A stretch of 32,426 nucleotides of DNA from Bacteroidales bacterium UBA4893. GTDB taxonomy: Bacteria > Bacteroidota > Bacteroidia > Bacteroidales > P3. A program made the translations under genes and the position numbers. Shown here piece by piece: positions 1 through 7,913 of this stretch. Below the pieces are notes generated by a model. That model had not been told where the DNA came from and did not search any database. It was given only the letters and a program-made list of their open reading frames with translations. The stretch lies in the NCBI GenBank assembly GCA_002399025.1, contig DHCV01000005.1, positions 1 through 32,426 on the forward strand, given 5' to 3'. Position 1 is the stretch's first letter; every line of letters starts with the position of its first letter.

Positions 1-66
1 ATTGCAAATCCCGCACGACGGAATATGATTTTTAAAATTTGATTAATTAATCCAAATCCTCAAATG

Positions 67-74
67 CAAAACTA
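67..74 (-). promoter_or_regulatory. Possible minus-strand -7 element (TAGTTTTG)
   Basis: The plus strand reads CAAAACTA, which is TAGTTTTG on the minus strand and fits the Bacteroidota -7 consensus TAnnTTTG. It would drive a gene leaving the window to the left. No start codon for such a gene is visible within 1-66, and no -33 TTTG is seen, so the call rests on one short motif. Confidence 0.3.
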
Positions 75-129
75 ATACAAATAATATTAATTTTATCATC
101 TCATCATACTATCTTATTAAAAATAATTG

Positions 130-137
130 TATATTTG
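130..137 (+). promoter_or_regulatory. -7 element TATATTTG upstream of the first operon
   Basis: TATATTTG matches TAnnTTTG and ends 53 bp before the ATG at 191. No clear -33 TTG is seen at the usual 19-21 bp spacing. It is the best candidate promoter for the 191-5211 gene run. Confidence 0.5.
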
Positions 138-190
138 CTTTCTGAATACTCTTCTAAAGAGAATATCATTAACTATTAAAATAAATAAAT

Positions 191-1612
191 ATGAATTTTT
201 TAGTTCAATTTAAAAGTATAATATTAGCATTTATCTGCTTGCCAGTAATAGGTTTTTCTCAAACCAATTTAGAAAAATCTTCACCAGATTTTGAATATGA
301 AGATTACTCTCACTTTCTTCAGTTTATGACAAAGCCATATGCTCTTACTAATCAAACACTATACCTACCAAAAGTATCAGATACAATTGGAAGATACTTC
401 TTTGTTGGTGAAATTGCTACACCTGAAAATGATGATAATAATCAAATTGATTATTATCTTCTTAAGAGAATGTCAGCTAAGAAACTGAAAGATTTAGAGA
501 ACAAATGGTTCGTTGTTGCAGGCTACATTGCCGATAAGGTTGCCTACGACAAGGTTTACTATGCTGACTATGAAAAAAAAGATTTTAAAACATTAAGATA
601 CGATTTTATCAAATTAGTTATTGGGAATACTGAAGACACAATTTTCTATAAATATGATGATTTTTGGAATAGATACAATTTCCCTTTTATTCCAATGTCT
701 TATTATAATTCAAATAAGAATGAGTATCCAATCAATAAGCATTCTAATGAAGACTTGAGTTTAGCAACTTATGATGGAAAATCAAACTATGCTTTTATTC
801 CAAAAAATCTCGTTGGAGAAAGACTTTACCTGCCAATTTTAACTGAAGAAAACTATGAAAGACTTTTCAATGGAACAAGATTATATAATTATGATGATGA
901 TAGCAGGAAATATTCTTTTGCTCCAATGCCACAAGGAAAAGCTAAGCAAATGCAAGGAAAGACATATTTGGTTGCAGATTGGGTTCATGATGCAGAAGGC
1001 TTGACTGATGTGTATCTAAAATTGGTTGTTCCTGGTTCCAGAGATACTGCATACTATAAGTATCCTGTTGTTTCGCAAAGAGGCATCTTCCCTTTTGTTG
1101 TTGAATCATATCTAAAAAAAGCCAAAGAAGATTATTTATATAGAGAATTTGTATATAGAGGAGATAAATATAAGGTAACAGTTATTGATACAAAGAGAAA
1201 AACTCCTGTAACCATAAATCGTGGAGATGTATTTCAATGCATAGATTTTATTGTAAAAGATGGAAAATTTCAAATGTTACTAAGAAATAAAAAAGGGAGA
1301 AAATTTTATCTTCCAGCTGATTATAACTTAGGTGATAGATTAAGTTTCTCACATTCATTAATAGAAGGAAATAAGATTTTGAAATATAGAGACACATATG
1401 CAACACATTATAACGCAATACTTCAAAAGGAATTAATCCCTACAATGACAATCAATATGGCAGAAATGTCGTGGGGCAAACCAGAAAGAGAGGTTATGAA
1501 TAATTTCGATGGTAGTAATCGTCATTGGTTCTATTTTGGTAATATTTATGTTATATATAAGAACAATAAGCTTTATAGAGTTGCAATGATTCCTAAAGAT
1601 TTACGTCTATGA
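191..1612 (+). CDS. Secreted protein of unknown function with an internal duplication
   Basis: 473 aa with a clear Sec signal peptide (hydrophobic core about residues 8-20, GFSQ cleavage region near residue 24), so exported to the periplasm or outer membrane. I do not recognise a named family. Two stretches of roughly 135 residues look like diverged copies: each has an 'LYLP' strand, then a 'K-W/YLVA' segment, then 'D/NTxFYKY' and 'FPFxxxSY'. The last ~40 residues contain 'SWGKPEREV' followed by 'YFGNIYVIYKNNKLYRV'. That is the WGKP...Y..G.LY arrangement found at the C-terminus of many secreted Bacteroidota proteins, and it recalls BamE/SmpA-type folds. The stop overlaps the next gene's start (ATGA, 1609-1612), so translational coupling with the TPR gene is likely. 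The function is unknown. Confidence 0.85.
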   Translation: MNFLVQFKSIILAFICLPVIGFSQTNLEKSSPDFEYEDYSHFLQFMTKPYALTNQTLYLPKVSDTIGRYFFVGEIATPENDDNNQIDYYLLKRMSAKKLKDLENKWFVVAGYIADKVAYDKVYYADYEKKDFKTLRYDFIKLVIGNTEDTIFYKYDDFWNRYNFPFIPMSYYNSNKNEYPINKHSNEDLSLATYDGKSNYAFIPKNLVGERLYLPILTEENYERLFNGTRLYNYDDDSRKYSFAPMPQGKAKQMQGKTYLVADWVHDAEGLTDVYLKLVVPGSRDTAYYKYPVVSQRGIFPFVVESYLKKAKEDYLYREFVYRGDKYKVTVIDTKRKTPVTINRGDVFQCIDFIVKDGKFQMLLRNKKGRKFYLPADYNLGDRLSFSHSLIEGNKILKYRDTYATHYNAILQKELIPTMTINMAEMSWGKPEREVMNNFDGSNRHWFYFGNIYVIYKNNKLYRVAMIPKDLRL

Positions 1613-3024
1613 GCGAAGAATTTGAAGAGTTAGATGAGGACTTTAATGCACTGATTGAAAAATTCGAGAATTGTCTGTTTAATAATGAAAGTTGCTTTTT
1701 TGATTCTGAAGACTTATTAGAAATCATCGATCACTATTTTGCCAATGAATTAAATAAAATGGCAAAATCTGCAGTTGATTTAGCCTTGAGTCTTTACCCA
1801 AATGAATCCAAATTTCTTATAAGAAAAGCTCAAAGCATTGCAATTGATGAATCTCCATTAAAGGCTATTAAAATATTAGAAGAACAAAGGAAAATAACTC
1901 CAAACGATGAATTTTTGCTTTTTGAATTAGCAAATCTATATTCTCAGATTGGTCAGCACTCAAAGTCAATAAATTTATTCCATTATTTAATTAAGTTAGA
2001 CGATAAGGATATTGATTACTATCTTCTATTAAATGAAGAATATATCTCAATAAATAACTATACTTCAGCAATTAAAGTTTTAGAAAAAGCTCTTTCATTT
2101 TATCCAACCAAAGAAATCATACTTCAAACATACTCATACGTAGCTCAGAACCTAAAGGATACCGAGCCTTCAATCTCTTATTTGAAAAATCTTTGTGAAA
2201 AGCATCCTTTCTCTGAAGAGAATTGGATAGCCTATGCCCTACTTCTTTATAATACTGAAAACTATTTTGATTCCATCACTGCTTTAGATTTAGCAATTGC
2301 AATAAATGATAAGAATGCTGAAACATATTTAAGCAAAGCAGAGGCGTATATTTCTCTTGAAAATTACTCAGAAGCAATTAGTTGTTTTCATGAAGCACTT
2401 GCTGTAAAACCAGACGAACCAATTATTTACTTTTTCTTGGGTGACGCCTATGAAAAGCAAAACGATTTTGAGAAAGCAACTTATTATTTTAGAGAAACTA
2501 TTAAAAATCTTGAGTTCTATGCAGATGCGTGGTTAGGGCTTGCTATTTGTTATTTTGAACAACGCGATTTCACAAATGCTGAATCACATATCAAAAGAGC
2601 AATTGAACTTGAGCCAAATAATATTCACTATAAGCTTACTTATGCAGAAATGCTTTATAAGGATAGCTATATAAACATAAGCGAAGATATATATCAAGCA
2701 CTATATGATGAAGGAAAAGAATTGGCTTTAGTTACAATAAATTGGGCAATGGCTATGGTTAGCAATAATAGACTAATGGAAGCTATTAATCTTCTTAGAG
2801 AGACTATTGATAATAATGACTTTGACGAGCCAAGCATATATTTAACTCTGATTGAATTATCTTCAAGAGAATCATATTTAAAAGATCATCTAGATGATTA
2901 TTTGTTTAGACTTTTGCTTAATTATGATGTCTCTATAAAAATGTTAGAAGAATATTGTCCTTCTCTAATAAAAAATCATAATTACGAGACACTAATTAAA
3001 ACATATATTAATGAAAAAGACTAA
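1609..3024 (+). CDS. Tetratricopeptide repeat protein
   Basis: 471 aa, cytoplasmic (no signal peptide), with an acidic N-terminus rich in E and D. From about residue 60 onward it is an all-helical array of TPR units. The clearest run, residues ~200-350, contains 'AEAYISLENYSEAISCFHEALAVKPD' style repeats broken by 'GDAYEKQNDFEKATYYF' and 'ESHIKRAIELEPNN'. TPR arrays act as protein-binding scaffolds, and the partner cannot be read from the sequence. The gene overlaps its neighbours at both ends, by 4 bp upstream and 14 bp with dedA downstream, so it is the second gene of a tightly packed operon. TPR genes of this type are common in Bacteroidota genomes beside aroE and dedA; that statement comes from memory of gene order. 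Confidence 0.9.
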   Translation: MSEEFEELDEDFNALIEKFENCLFNNESCFFDSEDLLEIIDHYFANELNKMAKSAVDLALSLYPNESKFLIRKAQSIAIDESPLKAIKILEEQRKITPNDEFLLFELANLYSQIGQHSKSINLFHYLIKLDDKDIDYYLLLNEEYISINNYTSAIKVLEKALSFYPTKEIILQTYSYVAQNLKDTEPSISYLKNLCEKHPFSEENWIAYALLLYNTENYFDSITALDLAIAINDKNAETYLSKAEAYISLENYSEAISCFHEALAVKPDEPIIYFFLGDAYEKQNDFEKATYYFRETIKNLEFYADAWLGLAICYFEQRDFTNAESHIKRAIELEPNNIHYKLTYAEMLYKDSYINISEDIYQALYDEGKELALVTINWAMAMVSNNRLMEAINLLRETIDNNDFDEPSIYLTLIELSSRESYLKDHLDDYLFRLLLNYDVSIKMLEEYCPSLIKNHNYETLIKTYINEKD

Positions 3025-3787
3025 ATTTTTCCTAGTACATATTTTTATTCTTGGACTTTTTCTAAGTTCATGTTCGAATACTAATTCTGAAAGCACAAGT
3101 TCAACTAAAACTGACATTCAAAACAAAAAGGAACCTTCCAAAATTGAGCAGGTAACTTCTTGGTATATGGATAATATGAACTATGGAACAATAACCTTAT
3201 TAATGACTATTGAAAGTTCCTTTATCCCTTTCCCTTCCGAAGTTGTTGTGCCACCAGCTGCTTATAAAGCAAGTCAAGAAGACAGCAATTTAAATATTTT
3301 CTTAGTTGTTGTTTTTGCAACCATTGGTGCAATTATTGGTGCATTGGTTAATTATTATCTTGCATTATGGTTAGGAAGACCCATAGTACATAAGTTTGCT
3401 GAATCTAAATTTGGAAAATTATGTCTTTTGAGCAGTGAAAAAATAACCAAAGCAGAAGATTATTTTGTAAAGCATGGAAGAAGTTCAACCTTTGTTGGAA
3501 GATTGGTGCCAGGCATTCGTCAATTAATTTCAATTCCAGCTGGTTTAGCCAAAATGCCTTTACTCCCTTTTGTCATTTTTACTACTCTTGGAGCTGGTAT
3601 ATGGAATATGATTTTAGCATTTTTAGGTTATTTGGCACATGGTCAAGCTGATTTAATAGATAAATATAGCTCAGAGCTTTCATACATATTGCTTGGACTT
3701 GGTGTTTTATTTATAATCTATTTGGTTTATAGTAATTTTGTTAAGAAGAAAAAAGCTAGCAATCAAACTTCAAATAATGAAGATTAA
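3011..3787 (+). CDS. DedA-family membrane protein with a lipoprotein-like leader
   Basis: 258 aa. The body from about residue 50 is a DedA/SNARE-associated (PF09335-type) inner-membrane protein. It shows 'MNYGTITLLMTIESSFIPFPSEVVVPPAA', then 'GALVNYYLALWLGR', 'HGRSSTFVGRLVPGIRQLISIPAG' with the conserved GR..P..R pattern, and a final TM segment. DedA proteins act as phospholipid or undecaprenyl-phosphate flippases in several bacteria. The first ~50 residues are unusual: MKKTK, a hydrophobic stretch, then a textbook lipobox LSSC at residues 18-21 and a Ser/Thr/Lys-rich linker. DedA proteins normally begin near 'WYMDNMNYGT'. A later start at about residue 53 is possible, but the in-frame ATG at 3011 sits in the usual coupling overlap with the TPR gene. 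It overlaps aroE by 11 bp. Confidence 0.92.
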   Translation: MKKTKFFLVHIFILGLFLSSCSNTNSESTSSTKTDIQNKKEPSKIEQVTSWYMDNMNYGTITLLMTIESSFIPFPSEVVVPPAAYKASQEDSNLNIFLVVVFATIGAIIGALVNYYLALWLGRPIVHKFAESKFGKLCLLSSEKITKAEDYFVKHGRSSTFVGRLVPGIRQLISIPAGLAKMPLLPFVIFTTLGAGIWNMILAFLGYLAHGQADLIDKYSSELSYILLGLGVLFIIYLVYSNFVKKKKASNQTSNNED

Positions 3788-4553
3788 ACTCTTTGGTTTA
3801 ATTGGTTATCCATTAGAACATTCTTTTTCTGAATCTTATTTTAAAGAGAAATTTCTTAGAGAAGGAATTAAGAACTCTATTTACAAAAATATTGAAATCT
3901 CCTCATTAGATGTATTTATCAATAAAGTAAAATCAACTAAAACTCAAAGCGAATATAGTGAGCTTTTGGGTTTTAATATAACAATGCCCTATAAAGAGGC
4001 CATTATTCCTTATTTAGACCATTTGGATAAAGAAGCAAAAGAAATTGGAGCAGTCAATGTTGTAAAGATTGAAGAAAAAGACAATCAAAAAGTTTTGAAA
4101 GGATTTAATACTGATGCTTTTGGGTTTGAAAAATCTTTTTTAGAAAATCTTGATAACAATAATGTTATGGCTCTTATCTTAGGTTGTGGTGGAGCATCAA
4201 AAGCAATATCCTATTCACTTAAAAAACTTCAAATTCCTTATAAAATTGTAACACGGAAAAAGTATCTTTCTCCTAACGAAATAAGCTATTCATCTCTAAA
4301 CCCTCAAATTATTGAATCACATAAACTAATAATCAATACTACTCCTTTGGGAATGCTACCAAATTTAATGCAAATGCCTGATATAGATATTAGTTTCATT
4401 ACAGACAAACATATTATTTTTGATTTAATTTATAACCCAAATGAGACTCTTCTTCTTAAAATGTCTAAAATAAAAGGTGCTAAAACAATCAATGGCTTTG
4501 ATATGCTTTGCTATCAGGCTGAACAATCATGGAAGATTTGGAATGCCAGATAA
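3777..4553 (+). CDS. aroE: Shikimate dehydrogenase
   Basis: 258 aa. It reduces 3-dehydroshikimate to shikimate with NADPH in the aromatic amino acid pathway. The start is set at the ATG opening MKIKLFGLIGYP; an upstream in-frame start would lie well inside dedA. Shikimate-binding residues are in 'EHSFSESY' (~residues 14-21). The catalytic lysine is in 'NITMPYKEA' (Lys73) and the partner Asp in 'FNTDAFGF' (Asp113). The nucleotide-binding loop is 'GCGGASKA', and 'NTTPLGM' and 'GFDMLCYQAEQSWKIW' complete the C-terminal signature. It overlaps dedA by 11 bp upstream and the protease gene by 11 bp downstream. Length is normal for the family. Confidence 0.97.
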   Translation: MKIKLFGLIGYPLEHSFSESYFKEKFLREGIKNSIYKNIEISSLDVFINKVKSTKTQSEYSELLGFNITMPYKEAIIPYLDHLDKEAKEIGAVNVVKIEEKDNQKVLKGFNTDAFGFEKSFLENLDNNNVMALILGCGGASKAISYSLKKLQIPYKIVTRKKYLSPNEISYSSLNPQIIESHKLIINTTPLGMLPNLMQMPDIDISFITDKHIIFDLIYNPNETLLLKMSKIKGAKTINGFDMLCYQAEQSWKIWNAR

Positions 4554-5211
4554 GATATTTATTATAGTTAGTTTGGTTGTAATAATTCTAACAATTAGAA
4601 TAAAAAACATTGGGACAGGTCTTCGTTCCATAAACACACTTATTCACGAACTTTCGCATGCTTTTATGGCAATTGTTACCGGAGGTCAGGTTACTGAAAT
4701 AAAACTAAACGAAAATGCATCAGGTTCTTGCACAACTAAATCAAATAGTGGATTTAAGGGTTTTTTAGTGTCATTTGCAGGTTATACTTTTTCAGCTCTA
4801 TTCTCCTATCTGCTTTTCTTTTCCATTGGGAAGTCATGGAGCTATTATTTTTTCTACATATTTACAGCTGCTTCAGCTTTAGCTATAATTTTTTGGATAA
4901 GAAACCTCTATGGAATAATTTGGACTCTAATCTTTATTTCATTAAACCTTGCAATAATTCTTATCCCATTTGCAATGCCGAAATATACCAACCATATTAT
5001 TTTTGTTCTTGGAGCTATAATTGCAATAGATAATTTTTTAGCAACAACCTCCCTCCTAACTCGAACATTTAAGGAACCTAAGAAAGCTGGAGATGCGACC
5101 AATCTAGCAAAAGCAACAAGAATACCTGCAATATTTTGGGCTTTATTATTCCTCGCAGTTTCTGTATTTGTTGGATATAAATCCTATCTAATATTCTTAC
5201 CCTATTTTTAA
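4543..5211 (+). CDS. M50B-like integral membrane metalloprotease
   Basis: 222 aa from the ATG at 4543 (MPDKIFIIVSL), which gives an 11-bp overlap with aroE and puts the first TM segment at the N-terminus. The zinc-binding motif HELSHA (HExxH) is at about residues 36-40, next to the first membrane segment, followed by 'GGQVTEIKL' and four or five more hydrophobic segments. This matches the peptidase M50B-like family (PF13398-type), membrane proteins related to site-2 proteases. I see a later 'AIIAIDNFLA' stretch in the region where M50 enzymes carry a metal-binding Asp. The substrate is unknown. It is the last gene of the first operon and is followed by a strong hairpin. Confidence 0.88.
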   Translation: MPDKIFIIVSLVVIILTIRIKNIGTGLRSINTLIHELSHAFMAIVTGGQVTEIKLNENASGSCTTKSNSGFKGFLVSFAGYTFSALFSYLLFFSIGKSWSYYFFYIFTAASALAIIFWIRNLYGIIWTLIFISLNLAIILIPFAMPKYTNHIIFVLGAIIAIDNFLATTSLLTRTFKEPKKAGDATNLAKATRIPAIFWALLFLAVSVFVGYKSYLIFLPYF

Positions 5212-5229
5212 TCAAAATAATATCTAGTT

Positions 5230-5266
5230 AAAGATCACTAAAGTCCTTATGACTTTAGTGATCTTT
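5230..5266 (+). terminator. Perfect 16-bp stem-loop after the M50B-like gene
   Basis: AAAGATCACTAAAGTC pairs perfectly with GACTTTAGTGATCTTT across the 5-nt loop CTTAT, starting 19 bp past the stop at 5211. The A-rich 5' flank and the T4 at the end of the 3' arm fit a rho-independent terminator, possibly bidirectional. The first 21-bp repeat unit begins two bases later. Confidence 0.8.
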
Positions 5267-5267
5267 T

Positions 5268-5330
5268 AGAATCAAGTTTCAATAAAATAGAATCAAGTTT
5301 TAGTAAATTAGAATCAAGTTTAATTTTATT
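5268..5330 (+). repeat. 21-bp tandem array, family A, locus 1 (three units)
   Basis: Units at 5268-5288, 5289-5309 and 5310-5330, each exactly 21 bp and each starting AGAATCAAGTTT, followed by a variable A/T-rich half. A broken fourth unit (AGAATAAGGA) begins at 5331. It lies between a terminator and the bamD promoter. The same unit occurs at 20872, 26688 and 32095. Confidence 0.93.
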
Positions 5331-5446
5331 AGAATAAGGATTTAAATACAGAAAATAATATTATTTGTGTTTGTTTGGATTATTGGGTTGATTTATGTGA
5401 TTATAAAAAGAATTGAGAGAAATAAAATATGTTCAATCTTTATTCG

Positions 5447-5475
5447 TTTGGTTTGTAAAATAATAACTATCTTTG
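5447..5475 (+). promoter_or_regulatory. bamD promoter (TTTG - 17 bp - TATCTTTG)
   Basis: The -7 element TATCTTTG is at 5468-5475 and a -33 TTTG at 5447-5450. Only six bases separate the -7 element from the bamD ATG at 5482, so the transcript should start at or within a few bases of the start codon. A 14-bp palindrome (AAATAATATTATTT, 5353-5366) lies upstream. Confidence 0.7.
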
Positions 5476-5481
5476 CAACTT

Positions 5482-6279
5482 ATGAATTATAGAAATTTAT
5501 CCTTAATAGCTGCATTAATTTGCTTAATACTAATGTCTTGTGCTAGCAGTAAGCATAAAAAACTTTTGAAAAGTTCGGATCATGATGCAAAATACGAGGC
5601 AGCAGTGAAAGCATATAATGAGAAAGATTATTTTCACTCAACTCAATTATTCGAAAATCTATTATTGTACTATAGAGGTAGGGATAAGGCAGAGGCAGTA
5701 AATCTTTATTATGCAAAGAGTTTATTGGGCTCTGGGAATTATTATAGTGCTGGTTATCAATTTGAAAATTTTGTTCGTTGGTTCCCTTTTTCAAAGGATG
5801 CTCAAGAAGCACTTTTCCAAGCTGCTTATTGTAAGTATCTTGAATCTCCTTCATATTCCTTAGACCAAACCTTAACTAAAGAATCACTTCAGCAATTTCA
5901 ATCATTTATAAATAAATATCCTTCTTCACCAAGGGTGAAAGAAGCTAATGCATACATGGATTTATTAAGAGAGAAGCTGATAAGGAAAGATTATGAAAAT
6001 GCCTATAATTACTACAAGACTGGCAATTTTCAATCTGCTCAATTTGCTCTCAAAAACTTTCTTAATGCTTATCCTGATGCTAAGTACAGAGAGGATGCAA
6101 TGTATTATATTGTTCTTGCTGGATATAAATTTGCGGATAATAGTATTGCAGACAAAAGAACAGAGAGATTTCAATCTGTAATTAATGAATATAATAAATT
6201 TCAAGCTCTTTACCCTCAGTCTTCAAGATTGCCTGAGTTGAAAAAGATTAATGATATTTGTTTGGAAAAGATTAAATAA
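5482..6279 (+). CDS. bamD: BamD-type outer membrane assembly lipoprotein
   Basis: 265 aa. BamD is the lipoprotein subunit of the BAM complex that inserts beta-barrel proteins into the outer membrane. The start ATG at 5482 gives MNYRNL, a hydrophobic stretch and the lipobox LMSC with the lipidated Cys at residue 20. The mature part is TPR-like helical repeats of the YfiO/BamD type: 'YEAAVKAYNEKDYFHSTQLF', 'AKSLLGSGNYYSAGYQFENFVRWFPFS', 'QQFQSFINKYPSSPRVKEA', 'KTGNFQSAQFALKNFLNAYPDAKYREDAMYYIV'. Length matches the family. It heads a cluster with rpoZ-like (18-bp gap), coaBC and porD, an order common in Bacteroidota. The upstream TTG at 5473 falls inside the promoter and is not the start. Confidence 0.93.
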   Translation: MNYRNLSLIAALICLILMSCASSKHKKLLKSSDHDAKYEAAVKAYNEKDYFHSTQLFENLLLYYRGRDKAEAVNLYYAKSLLGSGNYYSAGYQFENFVRWFPFSKDAQEALFQAAYCKYLESPSYSLDQTLTKESLQQFQSFINKYPSSPRVKEANAYMDLLREKLIRKDYENAYNYYKTGNFQSAQFALKNFLNAYPDAKYREDAMYYIVLAGYKFADNSIADKRTERFQSVINEYNKFQALYPQSSRLPELKKINDICLEKIK

Positions 6280-6297
6280 TAATAAATTATATAGAAA

Positions 6298-6705
6298 ATG
6301 GATTACAAAAGAACAACAGCGGATAAAACAACACAAACGCGCAATCTTAATGATTTTAATGATATAACAGAGAATGTTTATGAAACTGTTAGTATGATTT
6401 CGAAGCGAGCTAATCAAATTTCTCAAGACTTGAAGCAAGAGCTTTATCGTAAGATTGAAGAGTTCACTTCACAATCAGATAATCTTGAAGAAGTGTTTGA
6501 GAACAGAGAGCAAATTGAAATCACAAGATTCTATGAACAACTACCAAAGCCAACCCTTATTGCCATAAATGAGTATCTTAACGATCAAATTATTTATAGG
6601 AATGATGAAAATGGCAAGGGAGTTGTTAGTGAAATGGTACTTGAGGTTCAACAAGCAATTGAAAATAAGGAAAACAAAGAAAGAGCCAAAAGAGCTAAGA
6701 GGTAA
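6298..6705 (+). CDS. rpoZ: Bacteroidota-type RNA polymerase omega subunit
   Basis: 135 aa, soluble, highly charged. Position between bamD and coaBC and the pattern 'NVYETVSMISKRANQISQDLKQEL' match the Bacteroidota omega/Rpb6-like proteins, in which a small helical protein promotes assembly of the beta-prime subunit. The 'VYETVSMISKRANQI' helix corresponds to the omega 'fELV..aakRArQL' core. The C-terminus is a Lys/Arg/Glu tail (KENKERAKRAKR). The family is too divergent for motif-level proof, so the assignment rests on the RANQI core plus gene order. It sits 18 bp after bamD and 17 bp before coaBC, so it is co-transcribed with both. Confidence 0.78.
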   Translation: MDYKRTTADKTTQTRNLNDFNDITENVYETVSMISKRANQISQDLKQELYRKIEEFTSQSDNLEEVFENREQIEITRFYEQLPKPTLIAINEYLNDQIIYRNDENGKGVVSEMVLEVQQAIENKENKERAKRAKR

Positions 6706-6722
6706 ATATATCCTAAATTAAT

Positions 6723-7913
6723 ATGCTTTCAGGGAAAAACATACTTATTGGAATTAGTGGCGGAATTGCTGCATATAAGACACCCTTCCTAATCAGAGAA
6801 TTGATTAAGAAGGGTTGTCAAGTAAAAGTAGTGGTTACGAAAAATGCTTTGGAGTTTGTTACTCTAACCACCCTTAAAACACTTTCCCAAAATGATGTTT
6901 ACCACGATATGTTCTTGCATAATGAGTATTCAACCGAACATATTTCCCTGACCGATTGGGCAGATTGTTTTGTTGTTGCTCCAGCAACAGCTAACATAAT
7001 TGGTAAGTATGTAAACGGGATTGCTGATTGTCCACTTTCAACCTCTCTTTTAGCTTTCAATAAAGATGTTTTTATTGCACCTGCAATGAATTCAAAGATG
7101 TTTTCCAATCCTATTCTTCAGAAAAACATTCAAACCCTTAAATCAATTGGAATTAGCTTTATTTCCTCTACCAAGGGTTATTTGGCATGTGGTTATGAGG
7201 GCGAAGGAAGAATGGAAGAGCCTATTGAAATTGTAAGGTTCATGGAAGAATTCTATTCAAAAAAGCTAGAACTCAAAGGTAAAACAGTGCTTGTTACAGC
7301 AGGAGGAACTCAGGAACAGATTGATGCAGTAAGATATATAGGGAATAATTCGTCGGGTAAGATGGGTTTTTGTATTGCTGAGGAATTGGCTAATAGAGGT
7401 GCAAAGGTTATCTTGATTACTGGAAGAACGCATTTGGAAGTTAAAAACAATAATATAACCCTTGTGAACGTTATATCTTCACACGAAATGTTCATTCAAA
7501 CCACAAAGCACTTCCCAAAATCGGATGTTGCAATACTTTCTGCAGCAGTTTCTGACTATCGACCCGAACAACAAGCAAAGAATAAGATAAAAAAGACTCA
7601 AGCTAATCTAACAATTACCCTTACACCTACTGAGGATATTCTTGCAACGCTTGGTAAAACGAAAAAGAAAAATCAAATTCTTGTAGGTTTTGCTTTAGAG
7701 ACTGACAATGAATTGGAAAATGCTAAAAAGAAACTCACAAAAAAGAATCTTGACTTTATTGTACTTAACTCACTCAACGATAAGGGAGCAGGATTTGGAA
7801 CTTCAACCAATAAGATTACAATTATTGATAAAAATAATAAGATAGAACATTTCAAACTTAAAAGCAAAGAAGAGGTTGCTGTTGATATTGTTAATAAACT
7901 TATTTCATTATGA
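6723..7913 (+). CDS. coaBC: CoaBC: phosphopantothenoylcysteine synthetase/decarboxylase
   Basis: 396 aa, the usual bifunctional size. It makes 4'-phosphopantetheine for coenzyme A in two steps: CoaB ligates cysteine to phosphopantothenate and CoaC decarboxylates the product with FMN. The N-terminal CoaC domain (~1-180) shows the flavin fold 'GISGGIAAYK', catalytic His73 in 'STEHISL', 'PAMN' (Asn123) and the active-site Cys156 in 'LACGYEGEGRM'. The CoaB domain (~185-396) begins 'GKTVLVTAGGTQEQIDAVRYIGNNSSGKMG', followed by 'SAAVSDYRP' and 'KNLDFIVLNSLNDKGAGFG'. The stop overlaps the porD start (ATGA, 7910-7913), which implies translational coupling. Confidence 0.97.
   Translation: MLSGKNILIGISGGIAAYKTPFLIRELIKKGCQVKVVVTKNALEFVTLTTLKTLSQNDVYHDMFLHNEYSTEHISLTDWADCFVVAPATANIIGKYVNGIADCPLSTSLLAFNKDVFIAPAMNSKMFSNPILQKNIQTLKSIGISFISSTKGYLACGYEGEGRMEEPIEIVRFMEEFYSKKLELKGKTVLVTAGGTQEQIDAVRYIGNNSSGKMGFCIAEELANRGAKVILITGRTHLEVKNNNITLVNVISSHEMFIQTTKHFPKSDVAILSAAVSDYRPEQQAKNKIKKTQANLTITLTPTEDILATLGKTKKKNQILVGFALETDNELENAKKKLTKKNLDFIVLNSLNDKGAGFGTSTNKITIIDKNNKIEHFKLKSKEEVAVDIVNKLISL

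Noticed and set aside
4836..5102. Short ORFs on both strands inside the M50B-like gene
   Set aside because: They are other-frame readings of a clear membrane protease gene, without start signals or homology.
5268..5330. 21-bp arrays as CRISPR
   Set aside because: Units are directly abutting with no unique spacers, and no cas genes are present.
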